Shown here: positions 49,504-59,337 of the stretch, piece after piece
Layout: every line of letters begins with the position of its first letter
Position numbering within the stretch: the first letter of the stretch is position 1
Notes under the pieces: generated by a model
What the model saw: the letters and a program-made list of their open reading frames with translations, nothing else
Database searches by the model: none
Told to the model about the DNA's origin: nothing
Position numbers and translations under genes: made by a program
Origin: Gammaproteobacteria bacterium
Lineage (GTDB): Bacteria; Pseudomonadota; Gammaproteobacteria; Steroidobacterales; JABDKV01
Assembly (NCBI GenBank): GCA_013003425.1
Contig: JABDJB010000035.1
Span: forward strand, 1-61,795
DNA: 61,795 nucleotides
Reading direction: 5' to 3'

Positions 49504-49827
49504 ATGGAGCTGAACTTCAACAAGGAAAAGCAGCGTGTGGCAGAGATGTCAGACGCCGAACTGATTGCGCGGATTCGCGATCCGCGTATCAACGCAACGG
49601 ACCGAATGCTTGTCGAAGCCGAGATTGCACGGCGGGGCGTTAATCGGCATCAGCGAGTAAGCGTGCCGCGTGAACCGGAAAAACGCGGGTCGAAACTGAT
49701 GTCGAATCTTTTTTCACTCCTGATTGTTGGCGGCATAGTGATTTCCATCGTCGCCAGCATGCTCGACGATATGGGCATCGACATAATCGAGTGGCTGCGT
49801 GAATTACTCAGCGGCGCTGAGGGCTGA
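49504..49827 (+). CDS. Small single-span membrane protein, hypothetical
   Basis: 107 residues: a charged N-terminal half with MSDAELIARIRDPRINATDR, one membrane helix (about 70-88, SLLIVGGIVISIVASML) and an amphipathic tail. No recognised family. A TATGAT box (49487-49492) lies just before the ATG at 49504; an internal Met at 49546 could be the start if transcription begins there. The 3' end overlaps the convergent prmC by 20 bases. Confidence 0.65.
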   Translation: MELNFNKEKQRVAEMSDAELIARIRDPRINATDRMLVEAEIARRGVNRHQRVSVPREPEKRGSKLMSNLFSLLIVGGIVISIVASMLDDMGIDIIEWLRELLSGAEG

Positions 49828-50677
49828 TATCCGGTTTTCGGCCCATCGTCAGCCGCGCCCGGTCGCCGAGATCCCGGCGCGTGGAAATATCCGTAAAACC
49901 GGCATCCCGCATCAGCTGCGCAACTGACTCTGCCTGATCATAGCCGTGTTCGAATAACAGCCAGCCGGCTGGCTGCAGGCAGCTCATTGCCTGCGGCACG
50001 ATTTGCCGGAATGCTTCCATGCCATCGTCGCCGGCGACCAGAGCCAGCGGCGGTTCGGCGCTTACGCCATCGGTCTGCAGGTGCGGGTCATTTGCGGCGA
50101 TATACGGCGGGTTGGACACAATAAGATCAGCGCCGGCCAGCCCGGTGAGCCAGTTTGCCCGAACGAAATGTATGTTCAGGTTCAGCCTGTCGGCATTGGC
50201 CCGCGCAACCTGCAAAGCAGCGGCCGAGATATCCGTTGCGATGACCTTTGCTGCCGGGAGCTCGCTGGCCAGCGCAAGGGCAATTGCGCCGCTGCCGGTG
50301 CCGGCATCGATGATGCAGTCGTGCAGCCCGGCCAGCGCCAGGGCCTGTTCCACCAGCAGCTCCGTTTCCGGTCGTGGCACCAGCGTGTGGGTATTCACTT
50401 CGAGTTGCAGCGACCAGAATTCTCGCACGCCGGTGAGGTAGGCCAGCGGGATGCCGCTGTTGCGCTGGTCAACCAGCTGCAAAAACTCCTGCACGACGGT
50501 CTCCGGCAATTCATGCTCCGGCCTGGCCGCCAGCCAGGCGCGATCCTTCTGCAACAGGTGAGCCAGCAACAGCTCGGCGTCCAGGCGTGGCGCAGACGTC
50601 TCCGCGAGCTGCCGGGCCGCATTAGCGAGCACGGTGGCGACTGTATTTTGCGCTGGTTTTTCGACCATCACTGACAT
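49808..50677 (-). CDS. prmC: Peptide chain release factor glutamine methyltransferase
   Basis: 289 residues. PrmC methylates the glutamine of the GGQ motif in RF1 and RF2. An N-terminal helical domain precedes the Rossmann fold with DAGTGSGAIALALA and the catalytic NPPY (189-192); FEHGYDQ and the C-terminal segment are normal. It usually follows prfA directly, but here prfA (54333-55418) is separated by three sulfur genes. ATG 50677 or 50668 both fit; no good ribosome-binding site decides it. Confidence 0.96.
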   Translation of the reverse strand: MSVMVEKPAQNTVATVLANAARQLAETSAPRLDAELLLAHLLQKDRAWLAARPEHELPETVVQEFLQLVDQRNSGIPLAYLTGVREFWSLQLEVNTHTLVPRPETELLVEQALALAGLHDCIIDAGTGSGAIALALASELPAAKVIATDISAAALQVARANADRLNLNIHFVRANWLTGLAGADLIVSNPPYIAANDPHLQTDGVSAEPPLALVAGDDGMEAFRQIVPQAMSCLQPAGWLLFEHGYDQAESVAQLMRDAGFTDISTRRDLGDRARLTMGRKPDISPQRR

Positions 50678-50773
50678 GCGGCCAATGATACCGTGCCACC
50701 AGCGCATAGCCGCCGGTTACGGGCTAGAATAGCGCCACTTCCAGCCACCTGTTGCCCGCCGGAGTTTGCGACC

Positions 50774-52168
50774 ATGAGCATTTACCGCAGCGTGCTCGAG
50801 ATGATCGGGAACACGCCTCTGCTCGAGATAACCAATATCGACACCGGTCCGTGCCGGCTGTACCTCAAGCTGGAGCTGGCCAATCCGGGCGGGTCCATCA
50901 AGGACCGTATCGGTATCGCGATGATCGAGGCCGCCGAGAAGCGCGGTGACATCAGGCCGGGCGATACCATTGTCGAGGCAACTGCCGGGAACACCGGTAT
51001 CGGGCTGGCGCTGGCTGCTGCACAGAAGGGCTATCGCCTTGTTCTGGTGATACCCGACAAGATGAGCCAGGAAAAGATTTTCAACCTGCGCGCAATGGGG
51101 GCAGAGATAGTGCTGACCCGTTCCGATGTTGCCCGCGGTCATCCCGAGTATTACCAGGATCTCGCCAGCACGATTGCCACTCAGAACGGTGGCTATTACA
51201 TCAACCAGTTCGGTAACCCGGACAACCCCGATGCTCACGAAGCGACCACCGCTCCGGAAATCTGGGAGCAGATGGGCCACGATGTGGACGCCGTGGTGGT
51301 TGGCGTGGGTACCTCCGGCACGATTACCGGTCTGACGCGGTTTTTTCGCAAGCACGCACCGAAAGTGCAGATTGTGCTGGCCGATCCCAAGGGTTCGGTG
51401 CTCGCAGACTACGTTGATACCGGCAAGCTTGGTGCCAGCAGCACCTGGCTGGTGGAGGGAATTGGCGAAGACTTTATCCCCGACATAGCCGATCTCGAAG
51501 CGATTGCCAGCGCCTACACCATAGACGATGCCGAGTCGTTTTCGGTGGCACGTGAGTTGTTGCTGAAGGAAGGCCTGCTGGCCGGTTCGTCCAGCGGCAC
51601 GCTTGTAGCTGCCGCCTTGCGCTACTGTCGCGAACAGACTGAGCCAAAACGGGTGTTGACCTTTGCCTGTGATACCGGCAACAAATACCTGTCAAAGCTT
51701 TACAACGACTTCTGGATGGAAGACCAGGGTTTTGTTCAGCGTGAGCAGCATGGCGACCTGCGCGACCTGATTGGTCGGCCGCACGAGCAGGCGGCGACGG
51801 TTACGGTAGGTCCGGAAGACATCCTGGTGACCGCGCACAATCGGTTACGCAATGCGGGTTTTTCCCAGCTGCCGGTGATGGAAGCCGGCGAGCTGGTCGG
51901 TGTGCTCACCGAGGAAGACATTATTCGCATCGCCTTCGGACACCCGGAGCGGCTGCATGATCATGTACATACGGCGATGCAGACCGCGTTTCCGAGTGTG
52001 CAGATCGATTTTGGCATCCAGAACCTGGTGGCATTGCTCAGTGGTGTGCCGTATACGGCCGTTGTTCACGATGGCAGGTTTCTTGGCCTGATAACGCGCG
52101 CCGATGTACTGAATCATCTGCGCAAGCAAATGCCGCCCGACGCAACGCCAACGAGAGACAGTGCATGA
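50774..52168 (+). CDS. Cystathionine beta-synthase
   Basis: 464 residues, PLP fold-type II. It joins homocysteine and serine to cystathionine, the first step of reverse transsulfuration. The PLP lysine is Lys43 (PGGSIKDR), AGNTGIGL binds the substrate, and GTSGTITG binds phosphate. Two CBS domains (about 340-400 and 405-458) at the C-terminus suggest nucleotide or SAM control. The ATG at 50774 has GGAG 9 bases upstream and a TAGAAT -10-like box at 50725-50730. The next gene overlaps (ATGA) and encodes the second step. Confidence 0.93.
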   Translation: MSIYRSVLEMIGNTPLLEITNIDTGPCRLYLKLELANPGGSIKDRIGIAMIEAAEKRGDIRPGDTIVEATAGNTGIGLALAAAQKGYRLVLVIPDKMSQEKIFNLRAMGAEIVLTRSDVARGHPEYYQDLASTIATQNGGYYINQFGNPDNPDAHEATTAPEIWEQMGHDVDAVVVGVGTSGTITGLTRFFRKHAPKVQIVLADPKGSVLADYVDTGKLGASSTWLVEGIGEDFIPDIADLEAIASAYTIDDAESFSVARELLLKEGLLAGSSSGTLVAAALRYCREQTEPKRVLTFACDTGNKYLSKLYNDFWMEDQGFVQREQHGDLRDLIGRPHEQAATVTVGPEDILVTAHNRLRNAGFSQLPVMEAGELVGVLTEEDIIRIAFGHPERLHDHVHTAMQTAFPSVQIDFGIQNLVALLSGVPYTAVVHDGRFLGLITRADVLNHLRKQMPPDATPTRDSA

Positions 52169-53322
52169 GCGATAAACGCAAACAAAAATTCGCCACCCTT
52201 GCCATCCATTCCGGCCAGGCACCCGATCCGTCGACCGGGGCGGTGATGATGCCGATATACGCTACATCGACCTATGCGCAGGCCAGTCCGGGCAAGCACC
52301 AGGGCTACGAGTATTCACGCACCCAGAATCCGACGCGGATGGCCTACGAGCGCTGTGTCGCCGGACTGGAAAATGGTACGCACGGCTTCGCCTTTGCTTC
52401 GGGCATGGCGGCCACCGGAACGCTGCTCGAGCTGCTCGACTCCGGCAGTCACGTCGTGGCAATGGATGACCTTTACGGCGGCAGCTATCGGCTGTTCGAG
52501 CGTGTGCGCAAGCGGTCGGCCGGGCTGGATTTCAGTTTCGTCGACATTACAGACCGCGCTTCACTGGAGAACGCGATCCGGCCACAGACAAAGATGATCT
52601 GGATCGAGACGCCCACCAACCCCATGCTCAAACTGGTCGATCTGGAAATGGTCGCAGCAGTGGGGCGTGAGCGTGGCATCCTGACCGTAGCCGACAACAC
52701 TTTTGCAACACCGTACGTGCAGCGACCGCTGGACTACGGTTTCGACATAGTTATGCATTCGGCGACCAAGTATCTAAATGGGCACTCTGATGTCGTCGGC
52801 GGCGTCGTGGCGGTCCGCGAAGACGAACTGGCCGAGCAGCTGGCCTTTCTGCAAAATTCCGTCGGTAGTGTGGCAGGGCCGTTTGACAGTTTTCTCGCAT
52901 TGCGTGGACTGAAGACGCTGGCGGTGCGCATGCAGCGTCACGGTGAAAATGGCCAGCGCATTGCCGAGTATCTGGAGACACGGGATGAAGTCGAGCGAGT
53001 CATCTATCCGGGCCTGCCGGATCACCCGCAGTACGAGCTGGCGCGGCGGCAGATGCATTCCTTTACCGGCATGGTTTCGCTGGTAATGCGTGGCGGGCTG
53101 GCCCAGGCCAGTCGTTTTATGGAGCGGCTGCAAATTTTCACCCTGGCCGAGAGCCTCGGTGGCGTCGAAAGCCTGGTGAATCATCCGGCCATCATGACTC
53201 ACGCTTCAGTGCCGCCCGAAAAACGGCAGGAGCTGGGTATCAGCGACAGCCTGGTGCGTCTGTCGGTCGGCATCGAGGACATTGATGACCTGATCGCCGA
53301 TATCGACCAGGCCCTGGGCTAA
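52165..53322 (+). CDS. Cystathionine gamma-lyase (trans-sulfuration family)
   Basis: 385 residues, PLP fold-type I. It would split cystathionine to cysteine, 2-oxobutyrate and ammonia. YSRTQNPTR, DDLYGGSYRLFE and PLP Lys202 (HSATKYLNGHSD) are present. By sequence alone gamma-lyase and gamma-synthase are close; coupling to cystathionine beta-synthase favours the lyase. Its TAA stop overlaps the TAG stop of the convergent gene. Confidence 0.92.
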   Translation: MSDKRKQKFATLAIHSGQAPDPSTGAVMMPIYATSTYAQASPGKHQGYEYSRTQNPTRMAYERCVAGLENGTHGFAFASGMAATGTLLELLDSGSHVVAMDDLYGGSYRLFERVRKRSAGLDFSFVDITDRASLENAIRPQTKMIWIETPTNPMLKLVDLEMVAAVGRERGILTVADNTFATPYVQRPLDYGFDIVMHSATKYLNGHSDVVGGVVAVREDELAEQLAFLQNSVGSVAGPFDSFLALRGLKTLAVRMQRHGENGQRIAEYLETRDEVERVIYPGLPDHPQYELARRQMHSFTGMVSLVMRGGLAQASRFMERLQIFTLAESLGGVESLVNHPAIMTHASVPPEKRQELGISDSLVRLSVGIEDIDDLIADIDQALG

Positions 53323-54323
53323 TCGCCCTGGGTCAACCAGTCCGGTACCGTGACGCCTTTTTCGCGTAAAAATTCCGGATCGTACAAACGCTGCAGGTAA
53401 CGCAGGCCGGTATCGCACAGGATTGTAACGATCGTATGGCCAGGGCCCAGTTCGCGTGCCAGGCGCATGGCGCCGGCAACGTTAATGCCGCTGGAACCAC
53501 CGAGGCACAGGCCCTCGTCATGCATCATTGAAAAAACCAGCGGAAGGGCCTCGCTGTCCGGTATCTGCATGGGGAAGTCGACCGTGCATCCATCCAGGTT
53601 GCCGGTAATGCGGCTGTTGCCGATACCCTCTGTGATCGAGCTTCCCTCGACCTTGAACTCGCCATTGGCAAAATAGTTGTACAGCCCGCTGCCATGAGGA
53701 TCGGACAATGCGATCTTGATATCCGGGTTGCGTTCCCTGAGACAGGCGCTGACACCGGCCAGTGTGCCACCGGAACCGACCGCACAGACGAAGCCATCGA
53801 CCTTGCCGGCGGTCTGCTGCCAGATTTCCGGCCCGGTTGTGCGGTAATGGAAGTCACGGTTGGCTGTGTTGTCGAACTGGTTTGCCCACAACACACCACG
53901 CGATTCGGTTTGCCCCAGCTGCTGCGCCAGTTCGCGTGACTGATGTATGAAGTGCTGTGGATTCTTGTAGGGCACCGCCGGAATCTGATTTATCTGGCAG
54001 CCATAGGCGCGCAGCGCGTCGACTTTTTCGCGGCTTTGCGTGTTTGGCATCACGATAACCGTGCGGTAGCCGAGTGCATTGCCAACCAGCGCCAGGCCGA
54101 TCCCGGTGTTGCCGGCGGTGCCTTCAACAATGACGCCGCCTTTATCGATTGCACCACGCTGCTCGGCGTCGCGAATAATTCCCAGTGCGGCACGGTCTTT
54201 TACCGAAGCGCCCGGGTTTAGAAACTCGGCCTTGCCGTAAATATCGCAGCCGGTGGCTTCCGAGGCACGACGCAGGTAAAGCAGCGGCGTATTGCCGATA
54301 GTGTCGAGGATGGTGGTGGTCAT
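53319..54323 (-). CDS. Cysteine synthase-like PLP enzyme (CysK/CysM family)
   Basis: 334 residues, fold-type II. The PLP lysine is Lys42 (NPGASVKDRAALG), and EGTAGNTGIGLAL and the SGGTLAGVS segment form the active site. It probably makes cysteine from O-acetylserine and sulfide; sequence style (DIYGKAEFLNPG, RQLGQTE-type insertion near 130) resembles the longer cysteine synthase A group. It follows prfA by 9 bases on the same strand and converges on the cystathionine lyase gene, so it may balance the opposite sulfur route. Confidence 0.9.
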   Translation of the reverse strand: MTTTILDTIGNTPLLYLRRASEATGCDIYGKAEFLNPGASVKDRAALGIIRDAEQRGAIDKGGVIVEGTAGNTGIGLALVGNALGYRTVIVMPNTQSREKVDALRAYGCQINQIPAVPYKNPQHFIHQSRELAQQLGQTESRGVLWANQFDNTANRDFHYRTTGPEIWQQTAGKVDGFVCAVGSGGTLAGVSACLRERNPDIKIALSDPHGSGLYNYFANGEFKVEGSSITEGIGNSRITGNLDGCTVDFPMQIPDSEALPLVFSMMHDEGLCLGGSSGINVAGAMRLARELGPGHTIVTILCDTGLRYLQRLYDPEFLREKGVTVPDWLTQGD

Positions 54324-54332
54324 GTTTCTTCT

Positions 54333-55418
54333 TTATTCGATATCAAGGTCGTCGAGCTGTTCGGCCTGATACTCGGCCCGCAGCGGGTCGATAACCTGGT
54401 CGAGATCACCCTCGAGGATATCACTGAGACGGTAAAGCGTGAGATTGATGCGATGGTCGGTGACCCGGCCCTGCGGAAAGTTATAGGTGCGGATACGTTC
54501 GGAGCGATCACCCGATCCTACCAGCGACTTGCGCTGCTGCGCACGTTCCCTGTTCTGCCGGTCGCGCTCGTCGCCCAGCAGCCGTGCCCTGAGCAAAGAC
54601 TTTGCACGGTCGCGGTTCTTGTGCTGCGAGCGCTCGTCCTGGCACTCCACCACGATGCCTGTCGGCAGGTGCGTGATACGCACGGCGGAATCGGTCTTGT
54701 TGACATGCTGGCCACCGGCGCCGGATGCGCGATAGGTGTCGATGCGCAGTTCGTCATCCTTCAGTTCGATCTCATCAATTTCCTCGGCTTCCGGCAGGAC
54801 CGCCACGGTGCAGGCCGATGTGTGGATGCGGCCCTGTGATTCGGTTTCCGGTACTCGCTGTACACGGTGAGCGCCGCTTTCAAATTTGAGGTGCGCGTAA
54901 GGCTGCTTGCCCCGCAGGCTGACGATTATTTCCTTATAGCCGCCGTGTTCGCCGGCCGACTCACTCATGATTTCCATTTTGTACTTCATGCGTTCGGCGT
55001 AGCGGCTGTACATGCGAAAAAGATCACCCGCGAAAATTGCCGCCTCGTCACCGCCGGTACCGGCGCGTATCTCGAGGTAGACGTCCTTGTTATCGAGCGG
55101 ATCGACCGGAATGAGGTGCGCGCGAAGTTTCCGCTCCAGGCTGGTGGCAAGTTCTGCCGCGGCATCTGCCTCGCTGCGTGCCAGCTCGGCCATTTGCGGA
55201 TCATCGTCGCCGGCCATTTCTGCTGCCGCTGCCTGTTCGTCACAGGCGCTCTGCCATGCGTGAAAATCCTTGACGACCGTCTCGAGGCGCGAAAACTCCC
55301 GCGACAGGTCGCGGTACCGGGTCTGGTCGGTAATCACGTCCGGATCGGCCATCAGCGCCGCCACTTCCGTGTGACGCCCGACCATGGCGTGCAGCCGTTT
55401 TTCCATTCCTGGTCTCAT
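54333..55418 (-). CDS. prfA: Peptide chain release factor 1
   Basis: 361 residues. RF1 ends translation at UAA and UAG. The codon-reading motif is P190-E-T192 in [11 protein letters not shown], matching PxT, and the GGQ is at 235-237. The open frame starts with TTG at 55427; ATG 55418 gives the N-terminus MRPGMEKRL that aligns with E. coli. It follows hemA by 24 bases, the usual order, but prmC does not follow directly. Confidence 0.97.
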   Translation of the reverse strand: MRPGMEKRLHAMVGRHTEVAALMADPDVITDQTRYRDLSREFSRLETVVKDFHAWQSACDEQAAAAEMAGDDDPQMAELARSEADAAAELATSLERKLRAHLIPVDPLDNKDVYLEIRAGTGGDEAAIFAGDLFRMYSRYAERMKYKMEIMSESAGEHGGYKEIIVSLRGKQPYAHLKFESGAHRVQRVPETESQGRIHTSACTVAVLPEAEEIDEIELKDDELRIDTYRASGAGGQHVNKTDSAVRITHLPTGIVVECQDERSQHKNRDRAKSLLRARLLGDERDRQNRERAQQRKSLVGSGDRSERIRTYNFPQGRVTDHRINLTLYRLSDILEGDLDQVIDPLRAEYQAEQLDDLDIE

Positions 55419-55442
55419 GGTGGGCAATTGTGCCAGAGCGGC

Positions 55443-56726
55443 TCAGTCGGAGTCTTCGGGATCGAGCGACAGGCCGAACAGCTCGGCGGCCGCGCGGCTC
55501 AGGCCGACGTCGGCTTCCTCGCCCGCCTGGCGCAGGGTGGTGCTGGGGCTGTGCAGCAGTCGGCTGGTCAGCGTGTTGGCGATAAACTCGATTACCTCGA
55601 CCGGGTCGCGACCCGCTTTAAGCATGCGACGCGCCTGCTCAACCGTAATATCGCGTGTCTGCTCGACCTGGCCACGCAGCTGGCGAATCAGGGGCGCCGC
55701 GTCGCGCGTCGCGAGCAGTTTGTCAAAGCGTTTGGTTGCCGCCTCGATTATCACGCGGGCGTCGACGGCAGCCTCGGCACGGCTGCGCTGGTTGCGCTCG
55801 ATGACGCTGTGCAGGTCATCGACGGTATACAGGTAAACATCCTCGAGGTCGGCAACATCGGCCGCGATGTCACGCGGGACAGCCAGGTCAACCATGAACA
55901 TTGGCCGGTGCCGACGCTTCTGCAGCGCTGATTCAACCATCCGGCAATCGATGACAGGCTCATTGCTGGCAGTGGATGAGAACAGGAAATCGGCTTCGGC
56001 CAGGTGGGTTGCAACCTCGTCCAGCGAAATTGCATACGCGCCAAACTGCAGAGCCAGCCCGCGCGCCCGCTCGACGCTGCGGTTGGCGATGACCATGCGG
56101 CCGATTCCGTGTGAATGCAGGTGCCGGGCCGTCAGCTGTGTCGTTTCCCCGGCTCCGACCAGCAGCGCAGTCAGCTTGTCGAAGCGTGAGTAGACCTGGC
56201 GCGCCAGCGACACCGCCGTCGACGCAACCGATACCGGGCTGGCACCAATGCTGGTGTCGGTGCGCACCTGCTTGGCAACTGCCAGCACCTGCTGGAACAG
56301 CAGATTCAGCAAAGAGTCGGCAGTACCATGCTGCTGTGCCACCGCATAGGCCTGTTTTACCTGGCCAAGGATCTGCGGTTCACCCAGCACCATCGAATCG
56401 AGCCCGCAGGCGACTTCGAATACATGCCGTACTGCAGCCGGGCCGTCGAGCACGTACAGCGAGTCGCGGGCAGCGGCAGACAACCCACGATGCTCTGCAA
56501 GCCAGTCGCACAGGTTGTCGGCCTGCGCAGCCTCCATGTCGCAATACAGCTCGGTGCGATTGCAGGTCGAAAGGATGACAGCCCCGCGCACCCCGCTGGT
56601 GGCGTGCAGCTCACGCAGCGCTTCGGGCAGCCGGGCCGGATCGAACGCGACCTGTTCACGAATTTCCACAGGTGCGGTGCGGTGATTCACCCCGAGCACG
56701 TACAGGTTGCTGCGTGACCGGTTCAA
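55443..56726 (-). CDS. hemA: Glutamyl-tRNA reductase
   Basis: 427 residues. HemA reduces glutamyl-tRNA to glutamate-1-semialdehyde, the first committed step of haem synthesis. GVNHRTAP at 12-19, catalytic Cys55 (LSTCNRTELYC), the NADPH loop LLVGAGETTQL and the C-terminal dimerisation helix are all present. The start is TTG at 56726; the next possible codon, GTG at Val10, would begin at the first beta strand. It diverges from the TPR lipoprotein gene across 176 bp. Confidence 0.97.
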   Translation of the reverse strand: MNRSRSNLYVLGVNHRTAPVEIREQVAFDPARLPEALRELHATSGVRGAVILSTCNRTELYCDMEAAQADNLCDWLAEHRGLSAAARDSLYVLDGPAAVRHVFEVACGLDSMVLGEPQILGQVKQAYAVAQQHGTADSLLNLLFQQVLAVAKQVRTDTSIGASPVSVASTAVSLARQVYSRFDKLTALLVGAGETTQLTARHLHSHGIGRMVIANRSVERARGLALQFGAYAISLDEVATHLAEADFLFSSTASNEPVIDCRMVESALQKRRHRPMFMVDLAVPRDIAADVADLEDVYLYTVDDLHSVIERNQRSRAEAAVDARVIIEAATKRFDKLLATRDAAPLIRQLRGQVEQTRDITVEQARRMLKAGRDPVEVIEFIANTLTSRLLHSPSTTLRQAGEEADVGLSRAAAELFGLSLDPEDSD

Positions 56727-56902
56727 TTCAATGCAACCCGGGCAGGTTCAATGCGGTCAAAGATGTTGGCGGGCTGGTGCTGATGGCTGCGTACAAGACA
56801 ATGACCGGAGTCGCGGAAACGCAGGCATTGTCCGGGATGCGGCGAACGCCATCAACCCGCGGCTTTCGGTTATAGTGTTGTGAGACCCACCCTGGTGCCT
56901 GT

Positions 56903-58609
56903 ATGAAGCCACGATTTGACAGCCGTCCCGAGGCGGTTTTGCTGATTGCCGTGTTGCTGGGCGGTTGTGCCGGCACCGGCCAGTTGCCTGAACGGGGGCA
57001 GCAGGCGGAGGAAGTTGTACCGTTCGAGACCGCCGCCGGTGAGGCGTCATATCACCTGCTGCTGGCGGAGCTTGCACTCGAGCGGGACCAGTTCGATGGA
57101 GCTGCAGATGAATACCGCCGGGCAGCGCAGCTGAGTGATGACCCGGAGATTGCGCAGCGGGCCGCGACCCTGGCGTTCAGCCTCGGCCGCAACAAGGACG
57201 CATTGGTCAGCGCGCAGCGCTGGGCCGCGCTGGAACCGGCCAGCGTCGAGGCGCGTCGTTACCTTGCCAGCCTGTACCTGCGTGAAAGCGACCTGGACGG
57301 CGCGGTAAACGAGCTGACCGGTTTGCTGGAAATGCTGGGTGACACCGCCGAGGACGGTTTTTTGTCGATCACCAGCATCCTGCTCGAGGAGCCTGACCAG
57401 GTGATTGCCTCGCGGGCAATGGACCGGCTGGTAGCGCGCAAGCCGGAGGTGGCCGCAGCCCACTACGGGTCTGCGTTGATGGCGATGCAGGCCGGGAACT
57501 ACGACAAGGCGCAGCGTGAAGTGCTGCGAGCCGAGCAGCTGCGCCCGGACTGGCCACGTGCCGGTCTGCTGCACGCAAGAGTCCTGGTGGCGCGTGGCGA
57601 GGAAGACTCCGGACTGGAAAAGGCAGCGGAACTTGCACGCAACGCCAGCGATCCGTCGCTGCGCCTCGATTATGCGCTGTTGCTGGCCAATCTCGATCGC
57701 GAAGGGGAGGCCCGGCTGGAGCTGGACCTGCTGCTGCAGGAGCATCCACGCATGGCCGGCGCGCTGCGGGCAGCGGGTCTGCTGGAGATGCGTCGGGGTG
57801 ATCTTGATGCAGCACAGATGCATTTTACTTCGCTGCTGGCGACCGGCCGCGGAACCTGGGAAGCATTTTTCTACCTTGGCACCATCGCCGAGCAACGCGA
57901 GCAGACTGCGCGTGCCATTCGCTATTACAGCCAGGTTCGCGACGGCGACCTGGCCATCACTGCGCAGGCACGAGCGGCGGGGTTGTACGAAAAACTCGGT
58001 GACATCGACCGGGCAGTCGACCATCTGGTTAACTTTTCCAACGCCGTGCCTAAATACGATGCACAACTTAATATTGCGGCCGGCGAGTTGCTGGCACGCA
58101 ATAAACAGATGCAGCGGGCGCTGGAGATTTACGATGCCGTTTTGGCGCGTCATCCGGGAAACCGGGCGGCACGATTTGCCCGGGCCTTCGTGTACGAAGA
58201 CCTGGACCAGGTTGACCTGGCGATCGTCGAGTTGCGGGCTCTGCTGAAAGAACAGCCCGATGATGCCACCGCGCTCAATGCACTCGGCTATACCCTGGCT
58301 GACCGCACTGATCGACACCGTGAGGCGTACCGGCTGATTCGCCGGGCCTATGACCTGGAGCCTGGTAATCCGGCAATTATCGACAGCCTGGGCTGGATCG
58401 AATACAAGCGCGGTAATAACGAGGCGGCACTGGAATACCTGCAGAAGGCGTACCGGCTGGTGCGCGACCCCGAAATTGCCGCGCACATCGGCGAGGTTCT
58501 GTGGGTGCAGGGCCGCACCGAGGAAGCCGTGGAAATCTGGCAGACGTCACTGGAAGAAAACCCCGATGACACATCGCTGCTGGAGGTCATGCAGCGATTC
58601 AGCCAGTGA
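56903..58609 (+). CDS. TPR-repeat lipoprotein of the PA4667 type
   Basis: 568 residues. Signal peptide with lipobox LLGGC (Cys22) and then tetratricopeptide repeats over nearly the whole length; the C-terminal ones (ALNALGYTLADRTDRHREAYRLIRRAYDLEPGN) are the clearest. Its position beside hemA and before lolB is the same as in pseudomonads. A role in outer-membrane or cell-wall assembly is likely but unproven. A TATAGT box (56871-56876) lies 27 bases upstream; the stop overlaps the lolB ATG (TGATG). Confidence 0.92.
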   Translation: MKPRFDSRPEAVLLIAVLLGGCAGTGQLPERGQQAEEVVPFETAAGEASYHLLLAELALERDQFDGAADEYRRAAQLSDDPEIAQRAATLAFSLGRNKDALVSAQRWAALEPASVEARRYLASLYLRESDLDGAVNELTGLLEMLGDTAEDGFLSITSILLEEPDQVIASRAMDRLVARKPEVAAAHYGSALMAMQAGNYDKAQREVLRAEQLRPDWPRAGLLHARVLVARGEEDSGLEKAAELARNASDPSLRLDYALLLANLDREGEARLELDLLLQEHPRMAGALRAAGLLEMRRGDLDAAQMHFTSLLATGRGTWEAFFYLGTIAEQREQTARAIRYYSQVRDGDLAITAQARAAGLYEKLGDIDRAVDHLVNFSNAVPKYDAQLNIAAGELLARNKQMQRALEIYDAVLARHPGNRAARFARAFVYEDLDQVDLAIVELRALLKEQPDDATALNALGYTLADRTDRHREAYRLIRRAYDLEPGNPAIIDSLGWIEYKRGNNEAALEYLQKAYRLVRDPEIAAHIGEVLWVQGRTEEAVEIWQTSLEENPDDTSLLEVMQRFSQ

Positions 58610-59187
58610 TGCGCGGTTTTTTGCCGGTACTGTTGCTGTGTGTTGCCGGCTGTGTGCCGGGGCAGCGCGGTGATGCTCCGGCGGACTGGGTTTCGCGCAG
58701 CGCCGCGCTTGCCGAACTCCCGGCCTGGTCGCTCGACGGGCGCATCGCGCTGCAGGTCGGGCAGCGTGGTTTTAACGGCGCATTGAGCTGGCAGCAGGCC
58801 GGCGATGAAATGTCGATCAATTTTCGCGGGCCGCTCGGTGCCGGGGCGTTCCGCGTAACCGGCACCACCGGTGCCCTGGTGCTGGAAAGCGCCAACGGTG
58901 ATACCTACCTGCTGGACGATCCACAGGGCACGCTGTCGGCCGAGCTGGGCTGGGGCGTGCCGCTCGACGCGCTGCGCTACTGGGTCATCGGCCTGCCGCA
59001 TCCGGCGTATGAGGCGCGGGAAAGCTTTGACCCGACCGGTCGGCTCGCGACCCTGGAGCAGCTCGACTGGCGGGTGCTTTACGAGCGCTACCAGGCTGCC
59101 GGAGACTGGGAGATGCCGCGCAAGATCCGTCTGCACAACGGCGACCAGGTCAGCATTCGTATCGTAATCAGTCGCTGGTCGCTGTAG
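58609..59187 (+). CDS. lolB: Outer-membrane lipoprotein receptor LolB
   Basis: 192 residues. LolB takes lipoproteins from LolA and places them in the outer membrane. Lipobox VAGC (Cys15), then WSLDGRIALQVGQRGFNGALSWQQ, FRGPLGAG and LPHPAY, typical of the family. ATG 58609 is chosen; a GTG three bases earlier is also in frame. ispE normally follows lolB, but here the next feature is a tRNA promoter. Confidence 0.95.
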   Translation: MRGFLPVLLLCVAGCVPGQRGDAPADWVSRSAALAELPAWSLDGRIALQVGQRGFNGALSWQQAGDEMSINFRGPLGAGAFRVTGTTGALVLESANGDTYLLDDPQGTLSAELGWGVPLDALRYWVIGLPHPAYEARESFDPTGRLATLEQLDWRVLYERYQAAGDWEMPRKIRLHNGDQVSIRIVISRWSL

Positions 59188-59201
59188 CAGCCGGCCTGCG
59201 A

Positions 59202-59230
59202 TTGACACCCTCGCGGCGCAGTCTGACAAT
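59202..59230 (+). promoter_or_regulatory. Promoter of tRNA-Gln (and possibly prs)
   Basis: Consensus TTGACA (59202-59207), exactly 17 bases, then GACAAT (59225-59230), followed by a GC-rich discriminator as in stable-RNA promoters. The predicted start is near 59237, about 26 bases before the tRNA. Confidence 0.75.
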
Positions 59231-59262
59231 GACGCCGCAGCGCCGGGAGGCGGAATCCGATT

Positions 59263-59337
59263 TGGGGTGTAGCCAAGCGGTAAGGCAGCGGGTTTTGATC
59301 CCGTCATGCGCAGGTTCGAATCCTGCCACCCCAGCCA
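59263..59337 (+). tRNA. tRNA-Gln (anticodon TTG)
   Basis: 75 nt including an encoded CCA. The acceptor stem pairs TGGGGTG with CACCCCA (59327-59333), discriminator G59334. The anticodon stem GCGGG/CCCGT holds the 7-base loop TTTTGAT with anticodon TTG, and the T arm reads GCAGG-TTCGAAT-CCTGC. This is the usual tRNA-Gln before prs. Confidence 0.97.

Noticed and set aside
53319-54323. Second cystathionine beta-synthase
   Set aside because: It lacks CBS domains and the N-terminal pattern fits cysteine synthase-type proteins better.
57047-58486. 479-residue minus-strand frame
   Set aside because: Antisense to the TPR lipoprotein; no plausible start or motif.
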